Source of the DNA: Massilia sp. erpn
GTDB taxonomy: Bacteria > Pseudomonadota > Gammaproteobacteria > Burkholderiales > Burkholderiaceae_D
Reading direction: 5' to 3'
Assembly: GCF_024400215.1 (NCBI RefSeq)
Contig: NZ_CP053748.1
Coordinates: 682,001-746,000 of the forward strand
Length of the DNA stretch: 64,000 bases
Part shown: positions 11,346-19,805 of the stretch, piece by piece
How the letters are laid out: each line of letters opens with the position of its first letter
Position numbering within the stretch: the first letter of the stretch is position 1
The notes under the pieces: generated by a model
What the model was told of the DNA's origin: nothing
Seen by the model: the letters and a program-made list of their open reading frames with translations, nothing else
The model's database searches: none
Program-made: the position numbers and the translations under genes

Positions 11346-12281
11346 CTAGTTGTACGACCACTCTTGCTCGAGCTGGCGGGCGTAGGAAGGGGGCGCCTTG
11401 TCGACGTCGTCGTAGCTGACGATTTCGTAGGCATCGGGGTGGGAGAGTAGTTCGCGCAGCAGCAGATTGTTCAGGGCGTGGCCGGATTTGTGCGCTTCGT
11501 ACGCGGCGATCAGCGGATGGCCGACCAGGTACAGGTCGCCGATGGCGTCCAGAATCTTGTGGCGTACGAACTCGTCGTCGTAACGCAGGCCGTCGGAGTT
11601 GAGGATGCGGTATTCATCCATGACGATCGCGTTTTCCAGCGAGCCGCCGCGCGCCAGGCCGATGCCGCGCAGCATTTCCACATCCTGCATGAAGCCGAAG
11701 GTGCGCGCGCGCGCCACAGCCTGGATATATGACACGTCGCCGAAGTCGATATTGGCGCGCTGGGCCGTGCCGTCCACGGCCGGATGGTTGAATTCGATGA
11801 AGAAGTCGAGCTTGAAGCCGTCGTGCGGCACCAGGCGCGCCCATTTTTCATTGGCGCCTTTGCCGTCGCGCACTTCGACCGCTTTCAGCACGCGGATGAA
11901 TTTTTTGGGCGCGTCCTGCTCTTCCAGGCCGGCTTGCTGCAGCAGGTACACAAAGGAGGAGGCCGAACCGTCCATGATGGGAATTTCTTCCGCGCTCACA
12001 TCGATATACAGATTGTCGATGCCAAGGCCGGCGCAGGCCGACATCAGGTGTTCGACCGTGGAAACGCGGGCGCCATCCTGGATCAGCACCGATGCCATGC
12101 GGGTATCGCCCACCGCCATGGCGTTTGAGGGAAATTCCACCACCGGGTCGAGGTCGACGCGGCGGAAGATGATGCCGGTGTCGGGCGCGGCCGGACGCAG
12201 GGTCAGCACCACCTTGGTGCCGGAGTGCAGGCCGACGCCCGTGGTGCGGATTAACTCTTTGATAGTACGTTGTTTTAGCAT
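11346..12281 (-). CDS. lpxC: UDP-3-O-acyl-N-acetylglucosamine deacetylase
   Basis: LpxC is the zinc deacetylase that commits precursors to lipid A synthesis. The 311-residue product opens [21 protein letters not shown], has the first zinc ligand in [15 protein letters not shown] (His about 78), the [12 protein letters not shown] segment, and the later ligand motif [15 protein letters not shown] and the general base region [13 protein letters not shown]. Length is normal. In many gammaproteobacteria lpxC directly follows ftsZ. Here about 3.1 kb of accessory genes separates them. Confidence 0.97.
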   Translation of the reverse strand: MLKQRTIKELIRTTGVGLHSGTKVVLTLRPAAPDTGIIFRRVDLDPVVEFPSNAMAVGDTRMASVLIQDGARVSTVEHLMSACAGLGIDNLYIDVSAEEIPIMDGSASSFVYLLQQAGLEEQDAPKKFIRVLKAVEVRDGKGANEKWARLVPHDGFKLDFFIEFNHPAVDGTAQRANIDFGDVSYIQAVARARTFGFMQDVEMLRGIGLARGGSLENAIVMDEYRILNSDGLRYDDEFVRHKILDAIGDLYLVGHPLIAAYEAHKSGHALNNLLLRELLSHPDAYEIVSYDDVDKAPPSYARQLEQEWSYN

Positions 12282-12334
12282 GCTGAGATTATATCGGCTT
12301 TGCCCGGCCCGCGTTCACGGCCGCACCCGCCCGC

Positions 12335-13219
12335 TCAGGGATGCTCGGCTTCCGTATGCACGGCTTCGCGCCGCACCAGATACAGACCACTGCCGATGAT
12401 GATGGCCGCACCGAGCAGGGTGTAAGCGTCGGGCAGCGTGCTCCACAGCACCCAGTCGATGCCCACACCCCAGGCCAGGGCCGAGTATTCGAAGGGCGCG
12501 ACGATCGAGGCCTTGCCGCGACTGAAGGCCACGGTCAGCGCCAGCTGACCGAGGAAGCCGCTGACGGCCAGGGCCAGCAGCACCGGCCAGTCTTCCATGC
12601 GCAGCGGCACCCAGCCCTGATAGCTGAGCGGCAGCGCGCCTGCTCCCATCAGCACCAGCACCCAGAACATGATGTGTTCGGGCGCGTCGCTGCGGCTGAG
12701 GATGCGGCTGACCACGGCCGAGATGGCGTAGCACGCGGCCGAACCGAGCACGGCCAGCCCCGCCACCGAAATGAAGTTGCTGCCCTCGGGACGCAAGACC
12801 ACCAGCACGCCACCCAGGCCGACCGCGATGGCCAGCCACTGTGCCGTATCCACCTTTTCCTTCAGGACGAAGACGGACAGGGCCGTGATCAGGGCCGGGG
12901 CGATGAAGAAGATGGAATAGGTTTCCGCCAGCGGCAGCGATTTGAGCGCATAGGCAAACAGGGTCAGCATAGCGATGCCGAGGGCGCCGCGCAGCAGGTG
13001 CAGCGGCCAGCGCACCTTGAACACCTGACCGAACTTGCCGCGCCAAGCGATATAAGCACAGACCAGGGGCAGCGAGCACAGGCAGCGTAGCGCCGTCACC
13101 TGCATGGCGGGATAATGGGCGGCGAGCAGCTTCATCGTCGTATCCATGAAGGCGAACATGGCGACGGCGGCGAGCATGGCGTAAATGGCTTGCAGGTTTT
13201 CTTTTGATTGCGGGGTCAC
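12335..13219 (-). CDS. DMT-family transporter with two EamA domains
   Basis: A 294-residue inner membrane protein with about ten hydrophobic helices arranged as two EamA repeats, the drug/metabolite transporter pattern. The first repeat begins AIYAMLAAVAMFAFMDTTMK and the second ISVAGLAVLGSAACYAISAVVSR; the PLAETYSIFFIAPALITALS segment at the end of the first repeat is characteristic of the S-adenosylmethionine/amine-transporter-like branch. The substrate cannot be predicted. It is a single gene placed between lpxC and the HEPN gene pair. Confidence 0.82.
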   Translation of the reverse strand: MTPQSKENLQAIYAMLAAVAMFAFMDTTMKLLAAHYPAMQVTALRCLCSLPLVCAYIAWRGKFGQVFKVRWPLHLLRGALGIAMLTLFAYALKSLPLAETYSIFFIAPALITALSVFVLKEKVDTAQWLAIAVGLGGVLVVLRPEGSNFISVAGLAVLGSAACYAISAVVSRILSRSDAPEHIMFWVLVLMGAGALPLSYQGWVPLRMEDWPVLLALAVSGFLGQLALTVAFSRGKASIVAPFEYSALAWGVGIDWVLWSTLPDAYTLLGAAIIIGSGLYLVRREAVHTEAEHP

Positions 13220-13288
13220 GCGGGCGGTCCGGATAGTTGAGCGGGACCGTCCATTGTACGCAAAGAGCGTGCTGTTCGTGCGGCAGCC

Positions 13289-13675
13289 TCAGGCTACCCA
13301 ATAAACATAATGCTCGCTATCGAAGAAATTATTGATGTCGCGCCGCTGCTGCGGGTCGGCGTGCGGCGCAAGCATCAGACGACGATAAAAAGGCTGGGTA
13401 TCGCTTTGCACATCGATGTACAGTGTGTCCAGCGCCATGGGTTCGCTGGCCTGCGCGGCAAGGGCGGCATCAATCTTGCGGAATATTGATAGCGGCCCCA
13501 AGAGAGGCAGCTCAGGCGAAATCAGCACCAGGCGCCAGCGTTCGCCCTCTTCCACATACTCCCAATAGGTGGCCAGCATAGGCAAGCCGGCATGCTCAAG
13601 CGCCTCGATAGCACGGCGGCCCGAGCAGACCATTTCCTGCGTCAGATAAGAACTTACCAATAAGCCTTCAGCCAT
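13289..13675 (-). CDS. Uncharacterised partner of the HEPN gene
   Basis: A 128-residue soluble protein I do not recognise with certainty. It has no signal peptide or membrane segment. The middle shows alternating strands (MLATYWEYVEEGERWRLVLIS, then TLYIDVQ) and the first part a helix, so a small alpha/beta fold is likely; the opening LTQEMVCSGRRAIEALEHAGL followed by WRLVLIS recurs in uncharacterised proteins I recall. Its ATG lies inside the end of the upstream HEPN gene with a 22-bp overlap, so the two are translationally coupled and probably act together. Function unknown. Confidence 0.7.
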   Translation of the reverse strand: MAEGLLVSSYLTQEMVCSGRRAIEALEHAGLPMLATYWEYVEEGERWRLVLISPELPLLGPLSIFRKIDAALAAQASEPMALDTLYIDVQSDTQPFYRRLMLAPHADPQQRRDINNFFDSEHYVYWVA

Positions 13676-14070
13676 GACAAAAGTCCATATTGCCGGTCGG
13701 TGCAGGCATGGTGAAAATCGCGGGCCTGCGCTTCCGAGACATTCAAAGTATAACGCCAGCCCTCATTCCATTGCCATATCTGCCGCCAGTGATTGCGCAA
13801 CTCCGGTGCCCCACGCAGGGCCAGGTCAAATTTTTCCTGCAAACCTGCGGCTCGTAGAAGGCAAGCCAAATCATGCGAATGACTTTCGATAGCAAGTTTT
13901 TTGTTTGGGAAATCATAACGCTGTGTACGCCGCGCGATGACGGCTTTGAGTGCGCATTCCACGGCATAACCCATCAGGTAATAGCTGCCGCAGAAATAGC
14001 CCGTATCCAGCAAGGTCTTAGCCTCGCGGGCGCGCAAACGAGAAAGTTTTTGCAGTTCAGCACGGTTCAT
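13654..14070 (-). CDS. HEPN-domain protein
   Basis: A 138-residue helical protein. The segment EAKTLLDTGYFCGSYYLMGY followed by AVECALKAVIARR and then SHSHDLACLLRAAGL is the HEPN-like pattern in which helices carry Y-x-x-G-Y-x-V-E-x-A-L-K and H-D-L. A canonical Rx4-6H ribonuclease motif is not obvious; the closest is RNHWRQ. The ATG at 14070 was chosen; a GTG at 14100 would add ten residues. It overlaps the next gene by 22 bp. Pairs of this kind are often toxin-antitoxin or stress modules, but this is only inference here. Confidence 0.65.
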   Translation of the reverse strand: MNRAELQKLSRLRAREAKTLLDTGYFCGSYYLMGYAVECALKAVIARRTQRYDFPNKKLAIESHSHDLACLLRAAGLQEKFDLALRGAPELRNHWRQIWQWNEGWRYTLNVSEAQARDFHHACTDRQYGLLSWLKAYW

Positions 14071-14150
14071 GGCGGGGCAACGGCAAGCGATATTGTCCAC
14101 TATGCCTGGCCGCGTTGAAGGGTGCCTTGATTTCGCTTGGACAGGTTATG

Positions 14151-14702
14151 ATGAGCGCCATGACCATGCCCGCTTCCCTCTCCGATTCCGCCAGCCTGTC
14201 CGCCGCTTCCGCCGTGTGCGAGGTGCGCAGCTCGTCCATCCATGGCCAGGGCGTGTTTGCGCTGCGCGCCATCGCCCCTGGAGAACGCATCATCGAATAC
14301 ACGGGCGAGCGCGTGAGCTGGGAGGAAACCTGCCGCCGCAACGAGGAAAAAGGCGGCCCCATCAACCACACCTTCTTCTTCAGCCTCGATGACGGCATGC
14401 TCATCGATGGCGGCATGGGCGGCAACGAGTCGCGCTGGATCAACCATTCCTGCGAACCGAACTGCGAGGCGGTCGAGGAAGACGGCCGCGTCTTCATCCA
14501 CGCCCTGCATCCGGTCGCGCCCGGCGAAGAACTCAAATACAACTACGGCCTGATTTACGAAGCGCGCCACACGCCGGCCGTCAAGCGCGCCTTCGCCTGC
14601 TACTGCGGCGCCCCGACGTGCAGCGGCACCATGCTGGCGCCCAAGCGCAAGAGCCGGAGCAAGCCAGCCCCAGCCACGCCCGCCGCGCCGACCGCGCCAT
14701 GA
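14151..14702 (+). CDS. SET-domain protein-lysine methyltransferase
   Basis: A 183-residue SET protein predicted to methylate lysine using S-adenosylmethionine. Motifs seen: HGQGVFALRAIAPGERIIEYTGE at the start of the fold, RWINHSCEPNC (the NHSCxPN pseudoknot motif), GEELKYNYG with the catalytic Tyr, and a cysteine-rich post-SET motif CYCGAPTCSGTM that binds zinc. The C-terminus is a Lys/Pro/Ala-rich tail. The ATG at 14151 has an AGG 5 bp upstream; a TTG at 14115 is less likely. SET proteins occur sporadically in bacteria and the target here is unknown. Confidence 0.88.
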   Translation: MSAMTMPASLSDSASLSAASAVCEVRSSSIHGQGVFALRAIAPGERIIEYTGERVSWEETCRRNEEKGGPINHTFFFSLDDGMLIDGGMGGNESRWINHSCEPNCEAVEEDGRVFIHALHPVAPGEELKYNYGLIYEARHTPAVKRAFACYCGAPTCSGTMLAPKRKSRSKPAPATPAAPTAP

Positions 14703-14733
14703 AAAAACGGCGCTGGAATCCAGCGCCGTTTTT
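14703..14733. terminator. Bidirectional terminator between SET gene and peroxiredoxin gene
   Basis: Perfect 14-base arms (A5-CGGCGCTGG and complement) around AAT, with A and T runs at the outer ends. It lies directly after the SET stop codon and 24 bp beyond the peroxiredoxin stop on the other strand, so it can serve both convergent genes. Confidence 0.92.
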
Positions 14734-14757
14734 GCGGGAGCGGTGAAACCGCGGGAA

Positions 14758-15261
14758 TTACAGCTGGCCCAGCATGGTTTCGGCGTTCGACACTTCGAAC
14801 TTGCCGCCCTGCTCGACGTTGAGCTGCTTGACCACGCCGTCTTCCACCAGCAGCGAGTAGCGCTGGGAGCGGGTGCCCATGCCGAATTTGCTGAAGTCAG
14901 CGTCCAGGCCCAGTGCCTTGGAGTACGCGGCATTGCCGTCAGCCATCATGCGCACGATGCCGGTGGCTTTCTGGTCGCGGCCCCAGGCGCCCATCACGAA
15001 GGCGTCGTTGACCGAGATGCACCAGATCTCATCCACGCCCTTGGCTTTCAGCTCGGCGGCGTGCTTCACATAACCCGGCACGTGCTGGGCCGAGCAGGTT
15101 GGCGTGTAGGCGCCTGGCAGGCCGAAGATGGCGATCTTCTTGCCTTTCACCAGATCCTGCACATTGAAGGTGTTCGGACCCAGGGCGCAGCCCTCGGTTT
15201 CGGTTTCGATAAATTCAGACAGGCTGCCTTCCGGCAGGGTGTCGCCGATCTTGATGGTCAT
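14758..15261 (-). CDS. Peroxiredoxin (Prx5/PrxII type)
   Basis: A 167-residue thiol peroxidase that reduces hydroperoxides. The peroxidatic cysteine lies in PGAYTPTCSAQHVPGY, the Prx5 signature, and the segment WCISVNDAFVMGAWG is also typical. The ATG at 15261 is preceded by AGGAG at 7 bp spacing; an upstream in-frame extension to 15315 lacks support. It lies just downstream of ftsZ, a placement seen in other betaproteobacteria. The reductant (glutaredoxin or thioredoxin) is not encoded here. Confidence 0.93.
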   Translation of the reverse strand: MTIKIGDTLPEGSLSEFIETETEGCALGPNTFNVQDLVKGKKIAIFGLPGAYTPTCSAQHVPGYVKHAAELKAKGVDEIWCISVNDAFVMGAWGRDQKATGIVRMMADGNAAYSKALGLDADFSKFGMGTRSQRYSLLVEDGVVKQLNVEQGGKFEVSNAETMLGQL

Positions 15262-15361
15262 GGCGTGACTCCTCTTTTCTAATGTGGAAATAAAAAACCG
15301 CGCGGCGCGCGGCATGCCCCGGCAGCAGTATGCCAGAGCCGAATAAAGTGTGCAGAAATGC

Positions 15362-15406
15362 CCGCGCCGCCGCGCCGCTCCGGGTAGGAAGCGGGCGGCG
15401 GCGCGG
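15362..15406. repeat. GC-rich inverted repeat downstream of ftsZ
   Basis: Twelve-base arms CCGCGCCGCCGC (15362-15373) and GCGGCGGCGCGG (15395-15406), followed toward ftsZ by a second small palindrome GCCGGTCTAGACCGGC at 15416-15431 that overlaps the ftsZ stop codon. There is no U tract, so it would be a stabilising or weak terminating hairpin at the end of the dcw transcript. Confidence 0.6.
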
Positions 15407-15430
15407 CCGACCGGGCCGGTCTAGACCGGC

Positions 15431-16660
15431 TTAGTCAGCCTGCTTGCGCAGGAAGGCAGGAATGTCGTAGGTTTCCATGCCATTGTTTTGCAGCGCGCGC
15501 ACCTGCTCGGAAGCCGATTCGCGGCGCCATACGGCCGGCGCTTTCATGCCGTCGAAGGCTTGCGCGCCGCCGCCGGTCAGGCCGCCTGCCGCGCCCATCG
15601 ACACGGAAGTGGTGGCTGCACCGCCGCCGCCCAGCGCTGCCGACGTGGTCAGCGGGCTGTTGTGGGTGCCGGTGCGCAGCACTTGCTGGGGAACCAGCTG
15701 CACATGCTTCTTGGCCTTGCCCAGACCGGTCGCCACCACGGTGACGCGGATCGCGTCGCCCATCTCGTCGTCGTAGGCGATGCCTTGGGCAATCGAGGCA
15801 TCCGGTGCGGCGAAGGCGCGCACGGCGGCCATGACTTCCTTGATTTCCTTACCCTTCAGGCCACGGCTGGCGGTCACGTTGACCAGCACGCCGCGCGCGC
15901 CCGACAGGTCGACGCCATCCAGCAGCGGCGACGCCACGGCCTGTTCGGCGGCGATGCGCGCGCGGTCCACGCCGGAAGCGGTGGCGGTGCCCATCATGGC
16001 CTTGCCCTGCTCGCCCATGATGGTCTTCACGTCGTTGAAGTCGACGTTGATATGGCCCGGCACGTTGATGATCTCGGCGATGCCGGCCACAGCGTTGTTC
16101 AGCACATCGTCGGCATGCTGCAGCCACTCGATCAGGCTTTCGTCTTCGTAGATCTCTTCCAGCTTCTCGTTCAGGATCACGATCAGCGAGTCGACGTTCT
16201 GCGACAGCTGCTCCAGGCCTTCTTCGGCGATGTCCATGCACTTCTGGCCTTCGTGCGAGAACGGCTTGGAGACCACGGCCACGGTCAGCGCGCCCAGGGA
16301 CTTGGCCACTTCGGCCACGATAGGCGCGGCGCCGGTGCCGGTGCCGCCGCCCATGCCGGCGGCGATGAAGACCATGTGCGCGCCGCGCAGGGAGTCTTCG
16401 ATGCGGGTGCGCGATTCCTCGGCCAGCTGGCGGCCGACGTCCGGTTTCATGCCGGCGCCCAGACCGCTCTCGCCGATCTGGATGATGTTATTGGCCTTCG
16501 ACGCGGACAGTGCCTGCGCATCGGTATTGGCGGCGATGAATTCCACGCCGCTCATGCCCTTGTTGATCATGTGCTGGACCGCATTGCCGCCGGCGCCGCC
16601 AACGCCGACAACCTTGATGACCGTTCCCAGTGCTGCGTTATCGACCATATCAAACTCCAT
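15431..16660 (-). CDS. ftsZ: Cell division GTPase FtsZ
   Basis: FtsZ polymerises into the Z-ring that organises septation. The 409-residue product has VVGVGGAGGNAVQHM, the tubulin signature GGGTGTG at about residues 104-110, the T7 synergy loop INVDFNDVKTIM, a Gly/Ala-rich flexible linker, and the C-terminal peptide YDIPAFLRKQAD that binds FtsA and ZipA. It is the last gene of the dcw cluster and is preceded by a 135-bp gap after ftsA, long enough for a private promoter. Confidence 0.98.
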   Translation of the reverse strand: MEFDMVDNAALGTVIKVVGVGGAGGNAVQHMINKGMSGVEFIAANTDAQALSASKANNIIQIGESGLGAGMKPDVGRQLAEESRTRIEDSLRGAHMVFIAAGMGGGTGTGAAPIVAEVAKSLGALTVAVVSKPFSHEGQKCMDIAEEGLEQLSQNVDSLIVILNEKLEEIYEDESLIEWLQHADDVLNNAVAGIAEIINVPGHINVDFNDVKTIMGEQGKAMMGTATASGVDRARIAAEQAVASPLLDGVDLSGARGVLVNVTASRGLKGKEIKEVMAAVRAFAAPDASIAQGIAYDDEMGDAIRVTVVATGLGKAKKHVQLVPQQVLRTGTHNSPLTTSAALGGGGAATTSVSMGAAGGLTGGGAQAFDGMKAPAVWRRESASEQVRALQNNGMETYDIPAFLRKQAD

Positions 16661-16795
16661 GATGTACTCCTAAAGAATGCGGTTTTCAAGCGCCAGTGCT
16701 CATATCGGTAGGAGAACTGGGGATTGAAAACTGCGTTTGTTTATCAATATCTCTTAAAGCTTTGCTCTTGTACTGCCTCTGCCACTACAAAAAAA

Positions 16796-18028
16796 TCAGA
16801 AGTTCCCGAGGAACCATTCCTTCATGCGCTGCCAGACCGCCTTCACCGAACCGTCCTGACGGGTCACGATGTGACCGCGCAGGTACTGCTTCTTCGCTTC
16901 CTGCAGCAGGCCCAGGACCGTGGCGTAGCGCGGGCTGCGCACCACGTCGGCCAGCTGGCCGCGGTAGTCCGGCGTGCCCATGCGCGCCGGCTTGAGGAAG
17001 ATGTCTTCCGCCATTTCGACCATGCCGGGCATGATGGAGGTGCCACCGGTCAGGACGATGCCCGAGGACAGCACACCTTCATAGCCGGACTCGCGCACCA
17101 CCTGGTGCACCATGGCGAACAGCTCTTCCACGCGCGGCTCGATGACGGCAGCAAGCGCCTGGCGCGACAGATTGCGCGAACCGCGGTCGCCCAGGCCCGG
17201 CACTTCCAGATGTTCGCCGGGGTCGGCCAGCACCTGCTTGGCGACGCCGTAGCGGATCTTGATTTCCTCCGCTTCGGCCGTCGGCGTGCGCAGGGCCATG
17301 GCAATATCGTTGGTGATCTGGTCGCCGGCGATCGGAATCACCGCCGTGTGGCGGATCGCGCCGTCCGAGAACACTGCAACGTCGGTGGTGCCGCCGCCGA
17401 TATCGATCAGCACCACGCCCAATTCCTTCTCGTCGGTGGTGAGCACGGCGTCGGCCGACGCCATCGGCTGCAGGATCAGGTCCGATACTTCCAGGCCGCA
17501 GCGGCGCACGCACTTGACGATGTTCTGCACCGCGCTCACGGCGCCGGTGACGATATGCACTTTCACTTCCAGGCGGATGCCGCTCATGCCGATCGGCTCG
17601 CGCACGTCTTCCTGGCTGTCGACGATGAACTCCTGCGGCACGGTATGCAGCAGCTGCTGGTCGGTCGGGATATTGACCGCCTTCGCCGTTTCGATCACGC
17701 GCGCCACGTCGGTCGCGGTGACTTCCTTATCCTTGATGGCGACCATGCCGCTGGAATTGAAGCTGCGGATATGGCTGCCTGCGATGCCGGCATAGACATT
17801 GCGGATCTTGCAGTCGGCCATCAGCTCCGCCTCCTCCAGCGCGCGCTGAATGGATTCGACCGTCGCCTCGATATTGACGACAACGCCCTTCTTCAAGCCC
17901 TTCGATTCGTGCTGGCCCAGGCCAATTACTTCGTGGCGTCCATCGGCCATCACTTCGGCCACCACCGCCACCACCTTGGAGGTGCCGATGTCGAGGCCGA
18001 CGATCAGGTTTTTCGCGTCTTTAGTCAT
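16796..18028 (-). CDS. ftsA: Cell division actin-like ATPase FtsA
   Basis: FtsA anchors FtsZ to the membrane and recruits late divisome proteins. The 410-residue product begins with LIVGLDIGTSKVVAVVAEV (phosphate-1 motif), contains VVLIDIGGGTTDVAVFSDGAI (phosphate-2), and GIVLTGGTSIMPGMVE (adenosine motif). The C-terminal amphipathic membrane-targeting helix is visible as VWQRMKEWFLGNF. Gene order ftsQ-ftsA-ftsZ is conserved, with 32 bp separating it from ftsQ. Confidence 0.98.
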   Translation of the reverse strand: MTKDAKNLIVGLDIGTSKVVAVVAEVMADGRHEVIGLGQHESKGLKKGVVVNIEATVESIQRALEEAELMADCKIRNVYAGIAGSHIRSFNSSGMVAIKDKEVTATDVARVIETAKAVNIPTDQQLLHTVPQEFIVDSQEDVREPIGMSGIRLEVKVHIVTGAVSAVQNIVKCVRRCGLEVSDLILQPMASADAVLTTDEKELGVVLIDIGGGTTDVAVFSDGAIRHTAVIPIAGDQITNDIAMALRTPTAEAEEIKIRYGVAKQVLADPGEHLEVPGLGDRGSRNLSRQALAAVIEPRVEELFAMVHQVVRESGYEGVLSSGIVLTGGTSIMPGMVEMAEDIFLKPARMGTPDYRGQLADVVRSPRYATVLGLLQEAKKQYLRGHIVTRQDGSVKAVWQRMKEWFLGNF

Positions 18029-18060
18029 TTCCTATGCCTACTGTAAATTCACTCATTCTT

Positions 18061-18828
18061 TTATTTGCCGGTTTTCTTCTCGGCCGGGATTTTCAGCCCC
18101 GTCGCGCTCAAGGCCAGGCCGTTCTGGTAGCGCAAATCAATCGTTTCAATGTTCTGTACCCGGCTTGCCAGCTGCGGCCAGATGCCCACCAGCCGGTCCA
18201 CCCTTTCCTTCAACATGCTGTGGTGCTGCTCGCGTCCCAGCGCCACGCTCATGCCGTTATCCAGCTTCACCGTCCACGCATAGCGGCTCGACAGCGCCAC
18301 GCTTTCCGGCGCCAGCTTGATCGGCTCGAACCACTTGCGCAGTTCGGCGTAGCGCGCCAGCACTTCCTTCTCGCTGCCGTCCGGTCCCGAAAACCCGGGC
18401 AGCTCGTGATCCTCTTCCGCCTCAGCCAGGTTGGCGGTGAACACATCGCCCTTGGTCGAGAGCAGGCGGCCATCCTCGCCCCAGGTGCCGAGCGCCTCAT
18501 GCTCTTCCAGCGCCACGATCAGCTGGTCGGGCCACTCGCGCCGCACAGTGGCGCGGCGCACCCAGGGCACGGCTTCGAACACCTGGCGCACCGTTTCCAG
18601 GTTGGCGGTGAAGAAGTTGCCCCGGATGCGGCCCTGCGTGCCGTTGCGCAGGGTCAGGTGGTTCACATGCTTCAATTCCGTCTTGTCCAGCGTCTCAACG
18701 CGGATGGTGCGCAAATCGAATACAGGACGCTGCGATACCCACCACACGCCGCCGGCCGCGCAGGCCAGCAGGGCCAGCGCAAACATGCCGCTGGCGGTCG
18801 CGTTGAGGGCTTTCACGTCATGCCACAT
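18061..18828 (-). CDS. ftsQ: Cell division protein FtsQ
   Basis: FtsQ is a bitopic inner membrane protein that forms the FtsQLB complex. The 255-residue product has a short cytoplasmic tail, a TM helix about residues 13-32 (GMFALALLACAAGGVWWVS), a POTRA domain beginning about residue 38 (FDLRTIRVETLDKTELKHVN) and a beta domain with AVPWVRRATVRREWPDQLIVALEEHEALGTW. The C-terminus is a short basic tail. It lies 13 bp after ddl. Confidence 0.95.
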   Translation of the reverse strand: MWHDVKALNATASGMFALALLACAAGGVWWVSQRPVFDLRTIRVETLDKTELKHVNHLTLRNGTQGRIRGNFFTANLETVRQVFEAVPWVRRATVRREWPDQLIVALEEHEALGTWGEDGRLLSTKGDVFTANLAEAEEDHELPGFSGPDGSEKEVLARYAELRKWFEPIKLAPESVALSSRYAWTVKLDNGMSVALGREQHHSMLKERVDRLVGIWPQLASRVQNIETIDLRYQNGLALSATGLKIPAEKKTGK

Positions 18829-18841
18829 CGTTCTCTCGCTC

Positions 18842-19804
18842 CTAGGCTTTCGCCAGTTTCAGGCGTGCCGCGCGCAGGATTTCCACGCACAGGTCTTCAT
18901 AATTCAGGCCGGTGGCGCGCGCCGCCATCGGCACCAGCGAATGGCTGGTCATGCCGGGCGAGGTGTTCACCTCCAGCAGGAAAGGCTTGTTGTCGCTCTC
19001 GCGCAGCAGCACGTCGACGCGGCCCCAGCCCTCGCAGCCGACGGCGCGGTAGGCGGCCAGCGCCAGGCGCTGCATCTCGGCCTGCATGGCGGCGTCCAGC
19101 TGCGGCGGGCAGAAATACTGGGTATCGTCGGTGAAGTACTTGTTCTGGTAATCGTAATTGCCTTGCGGGGCGACGATTTCCACCACCGGCAGGGCGCGCG
19201 CGGTGGCGCCGCCGCCCAGCACGGCCACGGTGAATTCGCGGCCGCTGACGAAGCTCTCGGCCAGCACGGAATCGTCCAGCGCGGCGGTGGCGTCGTATAC
19301 GGCCTGCATGTCGGCGGCGTCCGTGACCTTGGTGATGCCGATGGTCGAGCCTTCGTGCGGCGCCTTCATCATCAGCGGCAAGCCCAGTTCAGCGGCCACC
19401 CGGGCCAGGTCGGAGCCGGCATCCAGCTGCGCGTAGCCGGGCGTCGGCAGGCCGGCTTTCACCCACAGGTTCTTGGTGGTGATCTTGTCCATGCCGACGG
19501 CACTGGCCATCACGCCGCTGCCGGTGTAAGGAATACCCAGCAATTCCAGCGCGCCCTGGATGCTGCCGTCCTCGCCGTAGCGTCCGTGCAGGGCGATGAA
19601 GACGCGGTCGAATTTTTCGGCCGCCAGTTCGGCCAGCGAACGCTCGCCGGTGTCGAACAGGTGGGCGTCGATGCCGTGGCTTTGCAGCGCGGCCAGCACG
19701 CCGGCACCCGACATTTTCGATACTTCGCGCTCGGCGGAACGGCCGCCATACAGCACGCCCACTTTGCCGAATGCTTGCGCTTCTTGTGCAGTAATCTTGT
19801 TCAC
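18842..19804 (-). CDS. ddl: D-alanine--D-alanine ligase
   Basis: This ATP-grasp ligase joins two D-alanines for the peptidoglycan stem peptide. The 320-residue product shows VGVLYGGRSAEREVSKMSG, the HGRYGEDGSIQGALELLGIPYTGS motif, KAPHEGSTIGITKV, and the metal-binding end GWGRVDVLLRESDNKPFLLEVNTSPGMT. Tyr and Ser residues of the YTGS and EGST motifs match the catalytic set. Placed between murC (1-bp gap) and ftsQ as in the standard dcw order (ddlB). Confidence 0.96.
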   Translation of the reverse strand: MNKITAQEAQAFGKVGVLYGGRSAEREVSKMSGAGVLAALQSHGIDAHLFDTGERSLAELAAEKFDRVFIALHGRYGEDGSIQGALELLGIPYTGSGVMASAVGMDKITTKNLWVKAGLPTPGYAQLDAGSDLARVAAELGLPLMMKAPHEGSTIGITKVTDAADMQAVYDATAALDDSVLAESFVSGREFTVAVLGGGATARALPVVEIVAPQGNYDYQNKYFTDDTQYFCPPQLDAAMQAEMQRLALAAYRAVGCEGWGRVDVLLRESDNKPFLLEVNTSPGMTSHSLVPMAARATGLNYEDLCVEILRAARLKLAKA

Positions 19805-19805
19805 G

